Shown one piece after another: positions 17,140 to 26,228 of a stretch of 64,000 nucleotides of DNA. Position numbers and translations under genes: made by a program. Position 1 is the first letter of the stretch; each line of letters opens with the position of its first letter. Below the pieces are notes generated by a model that ran no database searches, was not told the origin of the DNA, and worked only from the letters and a program-made list of their open reading frames with translations. The DNA is from an uncultured Lactobacillus sp. (GTDB taxonomy: Bacteria > Bacillota > Bacilli > Lactobacillales > Lactobacillaceae): assembly GCA_937874185.1 (NCBI GenBank), contig CALNAK010000014.1, positions 124,001 to 188,000 of the forward strand. Reading direction: 5' to 3'.

Positions 17140-19140
17140 TTATATTTTAATGTACTTTCTCCACTTGAGTCGACTCAACCAAGTCTGTTGGGCTGAAATA
17201 CCGTTATCTTCTGTTTCCTTAACGTATTCACCATCAGAATTTAGATGATATGAATTTTCAGTATCCCTTGAGAATGTTTTAATAATTTTAATTAATTGTT
17301 GCTTAGGTTTTTCTTCAACAATTGGTACGGCAATCTCAACACGACGTTCCAAATTTCTCGTCATCATATCGGCTGAAGAAATCCAAACATCAGTATGATC
17401 TTTACCATATTGGAACTTAAAGATTCGGCTATGCTCCAACAATTCACCAACGATACTCTTTACACGAATATCCTCTTTAGGACCACAGATTCCAATCTTC
17501 AATGAACAAGGGCCTCTAACAATCAACCTAAATGGCAATCCTTGTCGAGCAGCTTCATAAATTGCTTTGATGACGTCAACATCAGTCATCCCATTAACTT
17601 TCATGAAGACTTCACCCTGACCATCGCGAAGATAGGCTTCAGTGGCACGCTTAATATTATTGATAACCATTTCTCTAATACCATCTGGTGAAGTAACCAA
17701 ATAGTTATAAGAAACGTCCTTACCAGTTACTAAGTGGTCAAAGAAGTTAGTGGCATCGTCAATGTACTTCTGATTACTTGTAAAGTAACTTACGTCTGAG
17801 AAAACATTGGCAGTAATAGCATTATAATTACCTGTACCAATTTGGACATAGCCAGTCTTGTCAGCATGTAATACCAAACAAATCTTCGAATGAACTTTGT
17901 TTACTTTATCTCCAAATAATACTTTTACTCCGGCTTCCTTCAAGACTTTAGCAACTTCAATATTGTGAACTTCGTCAAATCTAGCACGTAATTCAACAAC
18001 TGCGGTTACGTCAATCCCCTTATGAGCAGCCTCTTGTAACAATCTCATTAGATCAGAGTTATCTTCTGTTCGATAAATGGTAATACAAATTTTAGTTGTC
18101 TTAGGATCATTAACTGCAGTTTCCAAATAATTAATGAAGACACTATATGAATCATATGGATATTGTACAAAAATTGGTGATCTATCCAAATATTTCAAAA
18201 TATTCTTTGATGGATTCCATTGCAACGCTTTGAAAGGTGGAAATACCAATTCAGGATTGTTCTTATAACGTTTGAAAAAGCCGTTCAATAGCTTCAAATC
18301 AACTGGCCCAGGAATCTTGTATACAGCTTTTTTACTGATACCAAATAAGTCAGAGAAGAATTCGCGTCCACCCTTTTCACCATCACAAGAATATTCAACA
18401 CGCATCATTTCACGCAAATCACGTGTATCTACATAATTGATCATTTTTTCCAAATATTCTTCGTCAGATAAATTCTTATCCAAGAAGTCATATGGTTTAT
18501 TTTGATCATAAGTAACTCGGAATACATAAACTTTTGAAACTTTGTACTTTCTCTCTAAATCAGTTGCCGCATTACGAATTAAATCTTCAATCAAAATATA
18601 ATGATTTTCAACACCAGTATCCACTAACCGATCAAGGTCAGCTGGAATAGGACAAGTATAAATATATTTTGGTGTTTTCATTAAAAAGTTCAAATTATGG
18701 CGGTATTTATAAACTTTAGAAAATCTCTGCATATCAAGACGTGGCAAAATTTTCTTATTGAAGTATTTTTTGACAGTCTTCTTTTCAGAATCATTTAAAT
18801 CTTTATATTTCATCAAACTGAAGATGCCTTTTTTCTTAGCCTCTTTCATAGATGATTCATAATTCTTGTACTGCTTAGCAATATTATGAGTATTAAAATC
18901 ATACGCTAAATCGAGTACTTCATTTCCCTTTAGTTCGGTTCTCTTTTCAATCTCGTGATTATCTACCAAGCTGTGAATATTGTGCATTCTGACACGGAAA
19001 AACTCATCTAAGTTGTTAGATGCAATTGCTAAAAAGCGTAGTCTTTCCAATAAAGGCACGTCACTATTATAAGCTTGATCAATAACCCGATTATCAAATA
19101 AAATCCAACTTAAATCCCTATTATAATATTTACGTTTCAT
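17140..19140 (-). CDS. ppk: Polyphosphate kinase 1
   Basis: Makes inorganic polyphosphate from ATP. 666 residues, near the usual 690-720. NRDLSWILFDNRVI and SNNLDEFFRVRM mark the N-terminal domain. The phosphorylated-His segment HSKICLVLH, the RTEDNSDLMRLL region and the late DVWISSADMMTRNLERRVE segment mark the catalytic PLD-like domains. It starts 7 nt after the DUF2252 gene and should be co-transcribed with it. No ppx exopolyphosphatase gene is adjacent. Confidence 0.94.
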   Translation of the reverse strand: MKRKYYNRDLSWILFDNRVIDQAYNSDVPLLERLRFLAIASNNLDEFFRVRMHNIHSLVDNHEIEKRTELKGNEVLDLAYDFNTHNIAKQYKNYESSMKEAKKKGIFSLMKYKDLNDSEKKTVKKYFNKKILPRLDMQRFSKVYKYRHNLNFLMKTPKYIYTCPIPADLDRLVDTGVENHYILIEDLIRNAATDLERKYKVSKVYVFRVTYDQNKPYDFLDKNLSDEEYLEKMINYVDTRDLREMMRVEYSCDGEKGGREFFSDLFGISKKAVYKIPGPVDLKLLNGFFKRYKNNPELVFPPFKALQWNPSKNILKYLDRSPIFVQYPYDSYSVFINYLETAVNDPKTTKICITIYRTEDNSDLMRLLQEAAHKGIDVTAVVELRARFDEVHNIEVAKVLKEAGVKVLFGDKVNKVHSKICLVLHADKTGYVQIGTGNYNAITANVFSDVSYFTSNQKYIDDATNFFDHLVTGKDVSYNYLVTSPDGIREMVINNIKRATEAYLRDGQGEVFMKVNGMTDVDVIKAIYEAARQGLPFRLIVRGPCSLKIGICGPKEDIRVKSIVGELLEHSRIFKFQYGKDHTDVWISSADMMTRNLERRVEIAVPIVEEKPKQQLIKIIKTFSRDTENSYHLNSDGEYVKETEDNGISAQQTWLSRLKWRKYIKI

Positions 19141-19147
19141 CTAAAAA

Positions 19148-20521
19148 CTACCCTTCGTCTTTTAAATCCTTTTTGAACGATTCAAAGTCGTATTCTACTT
19201 GCTTAACATAGCTATTAGTGAAATTCATCAACGAATTAGCAATATCCGCATACTCTTCACCAAATCCAATAATCAATGGATAATTTGGTGAATGTGAATG
19301 TGCTCTGGCAAGTAATATGACACAAACTTTTGTATAGTCTTCAAAAGATTCAAAATCTAATTTATCTAAATTAATAGATGATTTCATATCTTTAAATTGA
19401 CGCATATAAAAACTGTATTGGTCAGTATCGAAGGCTCCCAAGAATGGATCGGAAGCGCTCTGTAAAATCAACTGACTGTCGACAATATTTTGTCCCTGAC
19501 TAACCTTACTGTCAGAATATAGTTCATCATTATTGTAAATTGGTAAGGCCTGCTTAGCTTGTAAAACTAAGTAGTTACTATCCAAATCTTGTAGCAAGAT
19601 CAAATAGCAAAGTGTTCCAACGCTACCTACGCCAACACTATGACGAACAATATCGATAACTTTAAAATCTTCTAGAAAGAGTCGAACATCACTGCGTTGT
19701 TGCTTCTTATATCTATCGTAACCTTCAGTGACACTCTTAACGTCTTTCTTACTGATGTGTTGAGTAACTGGTTTATTCTCAACAAAACGACGTTCCCCAT
19801 CATCGTTTATCTCAGTATATTTTTCAATGACCAACTGCGAGTTACTTCTTTGAGCCTTCTTGATGCTCTTGGCAATCATTTTATTAAATGATTCCTGGAA
19901 GTACTCTTCGTTGTCCCTCAATTTACCAAATATTTCAGTTATATTCTGAAGTGTATTTGGCAAAATAAATCTTTTCATTTCGGAAATCTTTGTCATGTGT
20001 TTTAGAGTATCAAAATAAGTATCTACCACCGTTAACAAATATTCCTGAACTGCAGTTTCCTCAAATCCATGAGCTCTAGCTACTAGCAAAGCACTGACCA
20101 GCAATCGTTTAAGGTCATATTCCCAGTGTCCTAAATGGGCCTCATCGAAGTCATTCATATCAAATAATAATTGACCTTCAGACGATCCATAAAAACCGAA
20201 ATTGCCGAGATGGGCATCTCCACCAACCAAAACTTTGATACCACTATTTTCGTTTTGTGACATGTCATAATGCATCACGTCAACTGTTCCACGAAAGAAG
20301 GCAAAAACAGACTTCGACATCCGTTCCCTTTTAACAGCTAAAAGTTCAGGAACCAATAGCTTGTTCTTGATGTTTAATATTTTATGAATGTTTCTTTTTT
20401 TTGGTTCAAACTTATCAAATGTATCAGAGACGTCCGTGGCAAAAAAACGGCCTTTAATAATTAATCGCTCTGTACTTTTAAAAGCGTCAGTATCTTGGAA
20501 AGTATACGGTGTCTTATACAT
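19148..20521 (-). CDS. DUF2252 family protein, predicted kinase-like fold
   Basis: A 457-residue soluble protein. GGDAHLGNFGFYG and FDMNDFDEAHLGHWEYDLKRL are the DUF2252 hallmarks and resemble the catalytic and metal-binding loops of aminoglycoside-phosphotransferase-like kinases. Function is unknown. GGAG precedes ATG 20521. Its tight coupling to ppk suggests a role in polyphosphate or phosphate metabolism, which is inference from position only. Confidence 0.82.
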   Translation of the reverse strand: MYKTPYTFQDTDAFKSTERLIIKGRFFATDVSDTFDKFEPKKRNIHKILNIKNKLLVPELLAVKRERMSKSVFAFFRGTVDVMHYDMSQNENSGIKVLVGGDAHLGNFGFYGSSEGQLLFDMNDFDEAHLGHWEYDLKRLLVSALLVARAHGFEETAVQEYLLTVVDTYFDTLKHMTKISEMKRFILPNTLQNITEIFGKLRDNEEYFQESFNKMIAKSIKKAQRSNSQLVIEKYTEINDDGERRFVENKPVTQHISKKDVKSVTEGYDRYKKQQRSDVRLFLEDFKVIDIVRHSVGVGSVGTLCYLILLQDLDSNYLVLQAKQALPIYNNDELYSDSKVSQGQNIVDSQLILQSASDPFLGAFDTDQYSFYMRQFKDMKSSINLDKLDFESFEDYTKVCVILLARAHSHSPNYPLIIGFGEEYADIANSLMNFTNSYVKQVEYDFESFKKDLKDEG

Positions 20522-20941
20522 GCCTTCATCTCCTCAACGTTATTATACAATAGCTAGCAGTGATAATTAGAGGCTTTGGACTCTTTTTTTTGAAAAATGT
20601 TTATCAATACCAAATATTTTTCTTAAACATAACCTAATTTTTATTTTTTTATAACTAAAAACACTTTTCATACAAATGATTGGCACGTTGATTAAACAAA
20701 GCTCACTCATTATTTCAGCCTTAACTTCTGTTATACCATTGAAATCAGGTAGATTTTAACAGCTGCTTTACCAATTGACATTTTGTCAACTTTAAATATA
20801 TTTACTAGCAACGTTATATTTACCAATAGAATGTCATTTTATTAATTGAAAAATCAATAAATATTGATAATATCGTAAGTCTTATTAATTTATTTCCGCA
20901 AAAAATCATGTAATGATATGTTTGGCACCAGTGAGGATATG
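20522..20941. other. Intergenic region upstream of the MerR and DUF2252 genes
   Basis: A very AT-rich 420-bp gap between divergent genes. A TATAAT at 20547-20542 on the minus strand is a likely -10 for the DUF2252-ppk operon. A perfect inverted repeat TTGACA-TTT-TGTCAA lies at 20775-20789. I see no ORF or RNA structure beyond these. Confidence 0.4.
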
Positions 20942-21352
20942 ATGACCATGCTAAGAATCTCTGAAGTAAGTAAAAAAGTCCATTTATCAGTGGCTACCAT
21001 CCGATATTATGCAGAATTAAATATGATTCCTTCCATTAAAAGAAATGATGAGAACCAGAGAATTTTTGACGACGAATCAATTACATGGTTGGAGGGAATT
21101 AAATTTCTACGCGAGTTGGGTATGTCACTGGCAGAAATTAAAGAGTCGATTTCACTTTGCCAACAAACTGGTAAAGCTGCTTTGAAAAAACGGCATCAAT
21201 TACTTTTAAAACAAGAAAAATGTGCTAAACAAACAGTTGATGATGCTCAAAAGCGCTTAGATGAATTAGAAAATCGACTGACATTAGAAGATGAAATAAT
21301 CAAAGGCCATAAACGCGACAGTTTGAGTCCGGCCAGAAGATTTAATCAATAA
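20942..21352 (+). CDS. MerR family transcription regulator
   Basis: A 136-residue regulator. The N-terminal winged helix has LSVATIRYYAELNMIP, followed by LREL-GMSLAEIKESI and a C-terminal coiled coil for dimerisation. It lacks the cysteines of metal-sensing MerR proteins and looks like the AdhR/HxlR-neighbour type that often responds to aldehydes; that is only a guess. Of several clustered ATGs I chose 20942 because GTGAGG lies 5 nt upstream. Its target is unknown and no gene follows on the same strand. Confidence 0.82.
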   Translation: MTMLRISEVSKKVHLSVATIRYYAELNMIPSIKRNDENQRIFDDESITWLEGIKFLRELGMSLAEIKESISLCQQTGKAALKKRHQLLLKQEKCAKQTVDDAQKRLDELENRLTLEDEIIKGHKRDSLSPARRFNQ

Positions 21353-21384
21353 AAAAATCGATCTGCAATATGATCGATTTTTTG
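21352..21384. terminator. Bidirectional terminator after the MerR gene
   Basis: AAAAAATCGATC pairs with GATCGATTTTTT. On the minus strand it also follows repeat B4 and can end the nuclease transcript. Confidence 0.8.
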
Positions 21385-21437
21385 TTTTGCTTAGCGATGT
21401 CTGTTCTCAACTAAATTTAAAAAACTAATAATGATTT

Positions 21438-21601
21438 AGTCTGGAGCAAAAATCAAAATTGGCTCAGTGGTGAGATTTTTCTTAGCTGACGAAGTCAGGT
21501 TAGAAAAAGGCTGATTTTGGAAACAATTTTTGAACTTTAAAATTGGTTTCAAGTCGGCCCACCACGTTCCAGCCAAATTGATTTTTACGGAAGACGGCAA
21601 C
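21438..21601 (-). repeat. Structured repeat, family B copy 4
   Basis: Starts GTTGCCGTCTTCC two bases after the nuclease stop and ends GCTCCAGACT. The outer stem pairs AAAAATCAATTTGGCT with AGCCAATTTTGATTTTT, and CTGAC/GTCAG closes an inner arm. It lies between the stop codon and the terminator. Confidence 0.85.
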
Positions 21602-21603
21602 TT

Positions 21604-22443
21604 TTATCCGACTTGGCTAGTTCCGTCTGCGTAATTTAAAGTAACACCTGATTCAACATTGAAAATATATACATTGAATTGCACCGAATTATTACCAATA
21701 GATTGTGCTTCCATCTGAACTCCACGTGGCAACAATTCATCCCCACGAAAGACCGGTGTAACACGATATCTAATATAATTTGAACTACTTTGTTTCAAAT
21801 AATAAGCAATATCCATTTCATGAGCTAACATTTCCGGACTATTTAATGAACGTGTTCCGGTCATCAAATTCTTAGGATTATTATTTTGACCTGTTAGTTG
21901 ATAGCCAATTAAATGACTTCTGTTGTAGAGCCAACCTGAACTGATTTTCTTATTGTGCCAACCAGTTGGATTCCAGTGCAAGGGTTCTCTTTTAGCATTC
22001 GGCATCAAAGAAACATTCAACAAAGCATTGGCACCAGTAACACGGTTGAGATTATCCAAATCACCATATTGTTGCCAAGCACCTTTGGCCGTACTCAAAT
22101 CCTCTTGAGAAAAATTAGGCTTGTTGTTATTAACAATAATCTCTTGCGTACCACTGTAGTCCATATTGGCTAAATCAGTGTTGGCCGCAGTCTGATTAGT
22201 TTTATTACTATGTTCATCAATAAATTTTTGTTGTTCAGCAATTTTCTTTTGAATCAAAACAATAGATTTCTTTAACTTCTTATTTTTGGAAACTAATTTT
22301 TTGGTTTTCTTTTTATAAGAATAATTCTTAACAGTTTCTACTTTGACATTATCATCTTTGGCAGCAGCCTGACTTTGTTCAGTAAAAGTTGCGGCAGTCG
22401 GTACTAGTGCCAATATCACTAATAGTTTTACTAATTTTCTCAT
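21604..22443 (-). CDS. Secreted DNA/RNA non-specific endonuclease
   Basis: A 279-residue protein with a signal peptide (cleavage near the AQAAA-like QSQAAAK), a Lys-rich coiled coil to about residue 90, and a beta-beta-alpha metal nuclease domain. The catalytic region reads YNRSHLIGYQLTG, the form that replaces DRGH in the EndA/streptodornase-like branch, with a later NLMTGTRSLN for the metal-binding Asn. It probably degrades extracellular nucleic acid. It overlaps the upstream gene by one base (TAATG), so translation is coupled. Confidence 0.85.
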   Translation of the reverse strand: MRKLVKLLVILALVPTAATFTEQSQAAAKDDNVKVETVKNYSYKKKTKKLVSKNKKLKKSIVLIQKKIAEQQKFIDEHSNKTNQTAANTDLANMDYSGTQEIIVNNNKPNFSQEDLSTAKGAWQQYGDLDNLNRVTGANALLNVSLMPNAKREPLHWNPTGWHNKKISSGWLYNRSHLIGYQLTGQNNNPKNLMTGTRSLNSPEMLAHEMDIAYYLKQSSSNYIRYRVTPVFRGDELLPRGVQMEAQSIGNNSVQFNVYIFNVESGVTLNYADGTSQVG

Positions 22444-23135
22444 TAGACTTTGGCCTTTCTATATCCGGCATTAATCGCGTCTTGTTCAGTTTTGAAGTGA
22501 ACTGCATTCGATGAATTCATATTGTAGCCTCTTTGACCAGGCATATGATAAATGTGTGAATTGGAATTTCCAACAATATCTCCGGTATCACTTGTATTCA
22601 TATCGCCACGTGTCTGAGTTGATTGTTGAGACTGTTCTTGAGAAGCTTGCGATTGTTGCTCTTGTTGTTTCTGAGCTTCCTTGGCCTGTTGTTCTTGTTG
22701 CTTTTGGGCAGCAGCTTGTTCCTCATCAGCCTTTTGCTTAGCCTGAGCCTCGTCACTTTCAATCTTATCTTGTTGGCTTTGAAGATCAGCTTCTTGAGAC
22801 AAAAGTTTTTTCTTCTTAGCTAATAAAGCAACGTTTTCTTTCTTGGCAATCTTGTATTGACCCTTACCAACATAAGTCGTTTTAGTTTTAACTTTTGGAG
22901 CTGATTTTTTCCTTTCAACTCTTGAAGTATCCGCAGAATTTGATGCAGTTTTACTTGTATCATCTGACGGTCCAGCAATTAACGCCGAAGCAAACATCAA
23001 AACTATACTAATAACAAAACGCTTGCGATATTTATTTTTCAAAGTTCGACTCTTCTTGTTTTTAAACCACTTAACAGCATACACAATCGTCGCTATTAAG
23101 GCCACAAAACAAATAAGACCCATAAATGTGGTCAT
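22443..23135 (-). CDS. Membrane protein with coiled coil and C-terminal sunset-like domain
   Basis: A 230-residue protein. Two membrane segments (about 3-23 and 40-57) are followed by a long Gln/Ala/Glu-rich coiled coil. The C-terminus (GDIVGNSNSHIYHMPGQ region) resembles the small domain found in many secreted nucleases. The usual Cys after PG is Gln here, so metal binding is unlikely. I start at ATG 23135 behind AAGGGGG; the longer frame to 23219 would begin inside the upstream terminator. The coupled start of the nuclease suggests that the two products work together at the cell surface. Confidence 0.65.
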   Translation of the reverse strand: MTTFMGLICFVALIATIVYAVKWFKNKKSRTLKNKYRKRFVISIVLMFASALIAGPSDDTSKTASNSADTSRVERKKSAPKVKTKTTYVGKGQYKIAKKENVALLAKKKKLLSQEADLQSQQDKIESDEAQAKQKADEEQAAAQKQQEQQAKEAQKQQEQQSQASQEQSQQSTQTRGDMNTSDTGDIVGNSNSHIYHMPGQRGYNMNSSNAVHFKTEQDAINAGYRKAKV

Positions 23136-23200
23136 CCCCTTGACCCCCTTATAATTATTTACGTTCATCGTATCGGATATTTCGTAGTTAAACAAGGACA

Positions 23201-23234
23201 AAAAAATACCGAACTCCATTAAGAAATTCAGTAT
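23201..23234 (-). terminator. Terminator of the flavodoxin gene
   Basis: ATACTGAA pairs with TTCGGTAT (one G-U) around a 12-nt loop on the minus strand, followed by seven T. Confidence 0.6.
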
Positions 23235-23247
23235 CTACATATTTATT

Positions 23248-23688
23248 CTATTTTAAACTTTTAATCACATAATCACCCAAGCGTTCAACCCGTTTGAAAT
23301 CATCTTCATCTGGATCTTGATCAATTTTCACTGAGTCAGCGACTTGTTCACTATTACTTGAATTAAGTGCCATTGTGAAGTAATCAACTGCACGGCCAAA
23401 ATGAATATGTGCTTTAGAACTTGAACCTAAAACAGCGAATTTTGTTCGTTTTAAATCTACATCAGCTAAATCATCATAGAAATCTTTTGCCTCATCTGGA
23501 ACTTCACCGTCATTGTAAGTATATGTTTCTACAATTACAGCGTCATATGTTGGTAACTCAAATGCATCCGTATCAACGATTTGTTCCAGAGTTACTTCGA
23601 CATCTTTTTTCTCCAAATAATCTGCCAAATACTCAGCAATTTTCTTATTACGACCAGTCATACTTATATAAGTTAATAAAACATTCAT
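23248..23688 (-). CDS. Flavodoxin
   Basis: A 146-residue flavodoxin, an FMN electron carrier. The phosphate-binding loop reads TYISMTGRNKKIAEYL at the N-terminus, with ETYTYNDGEVP and LGSSSKAHIHFGRAVD as the other FMN loops. The length is typical of short-chain flavodoxins. Nine bases separate it from the upstream NAD(P)-binding protein, and the two are likely to be one operon. The redox partner is unknown. Confidence 0.85.
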   Translation of the reverse strand: MNVLLTYISMTGRNKKIAEYLADYLEKKDVEVTLEQIVDTDAFELPTYDAVIVETYTYNDGEVPDEAKDFYDDLADVDLKRTKFAVLGSSSKAHIHFGRAVDYFTMALNSSNSEQVADSVKIDQDPDEDDFKRVERLGDYVIKSLK

Positions 23689-23697
23689 TTATGAGAC

Positions 23698-24318
23698 CTA
23701 CCATCTAACGCTTATGCGTTCTTTTTGATGTTTAGCATTAATAATTTCGTCAACCATTGCCAACGCAAAATCTGCGTAGCTTATTTCACTCTTGCCATCT
23801 TTATCAACAGTCAATTCCTCACCAGCTAAAACATATTTACCAGTCTTCTCACCTTTAGCATCAAACGTTGCGGCAGGGCTGATGAAAGTCCAGTTGATTG
23901 TACTATCACGTAAAATATCTAAGGATTTACCCATTTCTTCACTCAAAGGTTTAACAGCGTCTGGAAAACCAGCTTGTTGGTAAACTTTAGTTGTATGAGT
24001 CTTATCCACATAAAGTGAACCAGCACCGCCAACAACCATCAATCTAGTATTTGTTCCATTAAGAATCTCAATCAAATGCTTAGTTGCCGGAACATATTCA
24101 GTAACTTTAGGACCGAAGAAACCTAGCGCATCTACCAAAACGTCAAAATCTTTGATATCCTCAGCTTCAAGACTGTAAACATCCCTTACCAAATATTTAT
24201 CAGTAGGGGATTTTTTGGCATCACGTACAATTGAAGTGACATCCAATCCCTTACTCAAAGCTTCCTTAACAATCAAAGAACCCTCTTTACCATTTGCGCC
24301 AATAACTGCTACTTTCAT
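23698..24318 (-). CDS. NAD(P)-binding oxidoreductase (atypical SDR, NmrA/YwnB-like)
   Basis: A 206-residue Rossmann-fold protein with the dinucleotide motif VIGANGKEGSLI at the N-terminus and the VVGGAGSLYVD segment typical of the NAD(P)H-binding atypical SDR family. It lacks the YxxxK pair of classical SDRs. I chose ATG 24318 with GGAGG 9 nt upstream; the frame extends to 24372 without a better start. The operon with flavodoxin suggests a redox-stress role. Confidence 0.82.
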   Translation of the reverse strand: MKVAVIGANGKEGSLIVKEALSKGLDVTSIVRDAKKSPTDKYLVRDVYSLEAEDIKDFDVLVDALGFFGPKVTEYVPATKHLIEILNGTNTRLMVVGGAGSLYVDKTHTTKVYQQAGFPDAVKPLSEEMGKSLDILRDSTINWTFISPAATFDAKGEKTGKYVLAGEELTVDKDGKSEISYADFALAMVDEIINAKHQKERISVRW

Positions 24319-24430
24319 CAATAAATACCTCCAAATTCCATCAATACGATTACTGTAAACAATTACAAGCAAAATTACTAAAAATAAGCTCTTTGTATAG
24401 TAGAATTATCATGCTAGGAGGCGTAAATAT

Positions 24431-25081
24431 ATGGCATATCAAATTTATTTAGTAAGACACGGCAGAACTTGGTATAACGAATATGAGAAAATGCAAGGCT
24501 GGTCAGATACTCCCTTAACCAATGATGGTGTGGAAGTTGCTCAAAAAGCCGGCGATGCTCTAAGGAATACAGATTTTGCGGCCGCACTGACTTCAGATAT
24601 GAAGCGTGCCGTTGACACTTGTCGAATCATTACTAGAAGAAATAAGAACCACTTGGTACCCCGTGAACTATCAGAATTCAGAGAACAATTCTATGGTTAT
24701 TTTGAGGGCCGTGGAATTGATGAGTCTTGGTTTGTTATCGGCAAACCACATAACGCCAGAAATTTCGGTCAAATTGTTCAAAACTACGGTTTTGACGCAA
24801 CTATGGATTTTGTTAAACAAGCAGATCCGCTACATGATGCAGAAGATGCTAAAGAATACTGGGATAGAATTGATCGTGGATTTAAAAAGATTGACCAAAT
24901 TGCCAAAGATGGTGATAAAATTCTTTTGGTAACACATAGTATCACTATTCTGGGATTGGCTTACAGATACAAAGCCGGCGATTTTGAATTAAATGATGTC
25001 CCCGCAAACGCTAGTTTAACGCTTATGGAACGTGACAATGGCGTTAACCGCGTTACAAAGTACAATCAATCTCTCTTCTAA
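24431..25081 (+). CDS. Histidine phosphatase family protein, copy 1
   Basis: A 216-residue member of the phosphoglycerate mutase-like superfamily. The phosphohistidine motif VRHGRTWYNE lies at the N-terminus, the acidic partner follows in EFREQFYGYFEG, and the second His in LLVTHSIT. It is probably a phosphatase rather than a glycolytic mutase, because lactobacilli carry a separate gpmA. About 55-60% identical by eye to the next gene, so a tandem duplication. Confidence 0.86.
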   Translation: MAYQIYLVRHGRTWYNEYEKMQGWSDTPLTNDGVEVAQKAGDALRNTDFAAALTSDMKRAVDTCRIITRRNKNHLVPRELSEFREQFYGYFEGRGIDESWFVIGKPHNARNFGQIVQNYGFDATMDFVKQADPLHDAEDAKEYWDRIDRGFKKIDQIAKDGDKILLVTHSITILGLAYRYKAGDFELNDVPANASLTLMERDNGVNRVTKYNQSLF

Positions 25082-25119
25082 TGTAGTAAGATTAGATTAC
25101 AAACTTTGAGGAGGCACTA

Positions 25120-25779
25120 ATGGCTAAATACCAAATTTATTTGATTCGCCACGGTAAAACTTGGTTTAACAAATATAACAAAATGCAAGGTTGGTCTGAT
25201 ACTCCCCTTGCCCCAGAGGGACTTGAGATTGCTAAAAAGGCAGCTAAGGCACTAAGCGACGTTACTTTCGATGCAGCATTCTCATCAGATGCAAGACGTG
25301 CAATTGATACATGTAAACTAATTGTGGATGAGAATATCAATCAAGATAAACTTAATCCCACTAAATTAATGGAATTTAGAGAACAATTCTACGGTTACTT
25401 TGAAGGAATGAATTCATCTGAAGCTTGGTTCATCGTTGGACAACCACATGGTGAAACAAACTTCAGTGACATCCTTACAAAATACGGTTTGGACGCTACA
25501 AGGGATTTCATGAAAGCAGCCGACCCATTCCACGACGCCGAAAACGCCGAAGAATATTGGACAAGAATTGATCGTGGTTTCAACGAAATCGACAAAGTTG
25601 CCAAAGACGGCGACAAGATTTTGCTAGTTACACATGGAACAACAATTCGTTCAATTACAGAACGTTACGGTCACGGTAAGTTTGACCTAACACAAAGCCC
25701 TAAGAACTCTAGTCTAACAATGCTTGAACGTGATAATGGAGTTAATACCGTTACAGATTATAGCCATGTATTAGCTTAG
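25120..25779 (+). CDS. Histidine phosphatase family protein, copy 2
   Basis: A 219-residue paralogue of the upstream gene with IRHGKTWFNK, EFREQFYGYFEG and LLVTHGTT. It starts 38 nt after copy 1 with GAGGAGG at good spacing, so both are probably on one transcript. The second-His loop differs (THGTT as in most active phosphatases, THSIT in copy 1), which may reflect different substrates. The stop TAG at 25777 is the first triplet of repeat A4. Confidence 0.86.
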   Translation: MAKYQIYLIRHGKTWFNKYNKMQGWSDTPLAPEGLEIAKKAAKALSDVTFDAAFSSDARRAIDTCKLIVDENINQDKLNPTKLMEFREQFYGYFEGMNSSEAWFIVGQPHGETNFSDILTKYGLDATRDFMKAADPFHDAENAEEYWTRIDRGFNEIDKVAKDGDKILLVTHGTTIRSITERYGHGKFDLTQSPKNSSLTMLERDNGVNTVTDYSHVLA

Positions 25780-25951
25780 AGAGCGCAGTGGACCGGGAAT
25801 TTCCGAGCATTTGCAGGACTTCACGAATTATACGCGTACTTTGCGTATGATTTGGGAAGTCAGGCAAAGCGGAGTGAAATTGGTCCACGGAGCTCGTTTA
25901 GGAAGAACAAACCAAGCAATACAACAATGAAAGTTGGGTAACACCAAACCA
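25777..25951 (+). repeat. Structured 3'-UTR repeat, family A copy 4
   Basis: TAGAGAGCG again supplies the stop codon. Outer stem TGGACC/GGTCCA (25789-25794 with 25882-25887) and AATTTC/GAAATT (25798-25803 with 25876-25881) differ in sequence from copies 1-3 on both strands, yet pair fully. The inner part is nearly identical to copy 2. Confidence 0.9.
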
Positions 25952-25966
25952 GCCTTTCAAAAACAA

Positions 25967-25997
25967 AGCCCCCAATTAAAAAAATTGGAGGTTTTTT
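25967..25997 (+). terminator. Terminator of the histidine phosphatase operon
   Basis: CCCCCAATT (25969-25977) pairs with AATTGGAGG (25983-25991), then six T. The following 230 bp up to the next gene are AT-rich with no clear promoter that I can defend. Confidence 0.75.
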
Positions 25998-26228
25998 CTA
26001 TATAAAAACAAAAAACTAATACCCCACCAAGAAAAATTACATTTTGTCTAATAAAATAATCTTTTTATTTAAAAAATTTCAAATTTGTATTTTATAATCC
26101 ACCATCCTCAACAACACCAATATTTCAAATAATTCAAATATTAGACCAGTTCTAATTTAAGCTACCTGTTTACTGAAAAATGCTATAAACTATTACTTAA
26201 GTTCATGAATTGAAAGGAGAACTTTAGT

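Noticed and set aside
22443..23219. Longer start for the coiled-coil membrane protein
   Set aside because: The start at 23219 would lie inside the terminator of the flavodoxin gene; ATG 23135 has a strong site.
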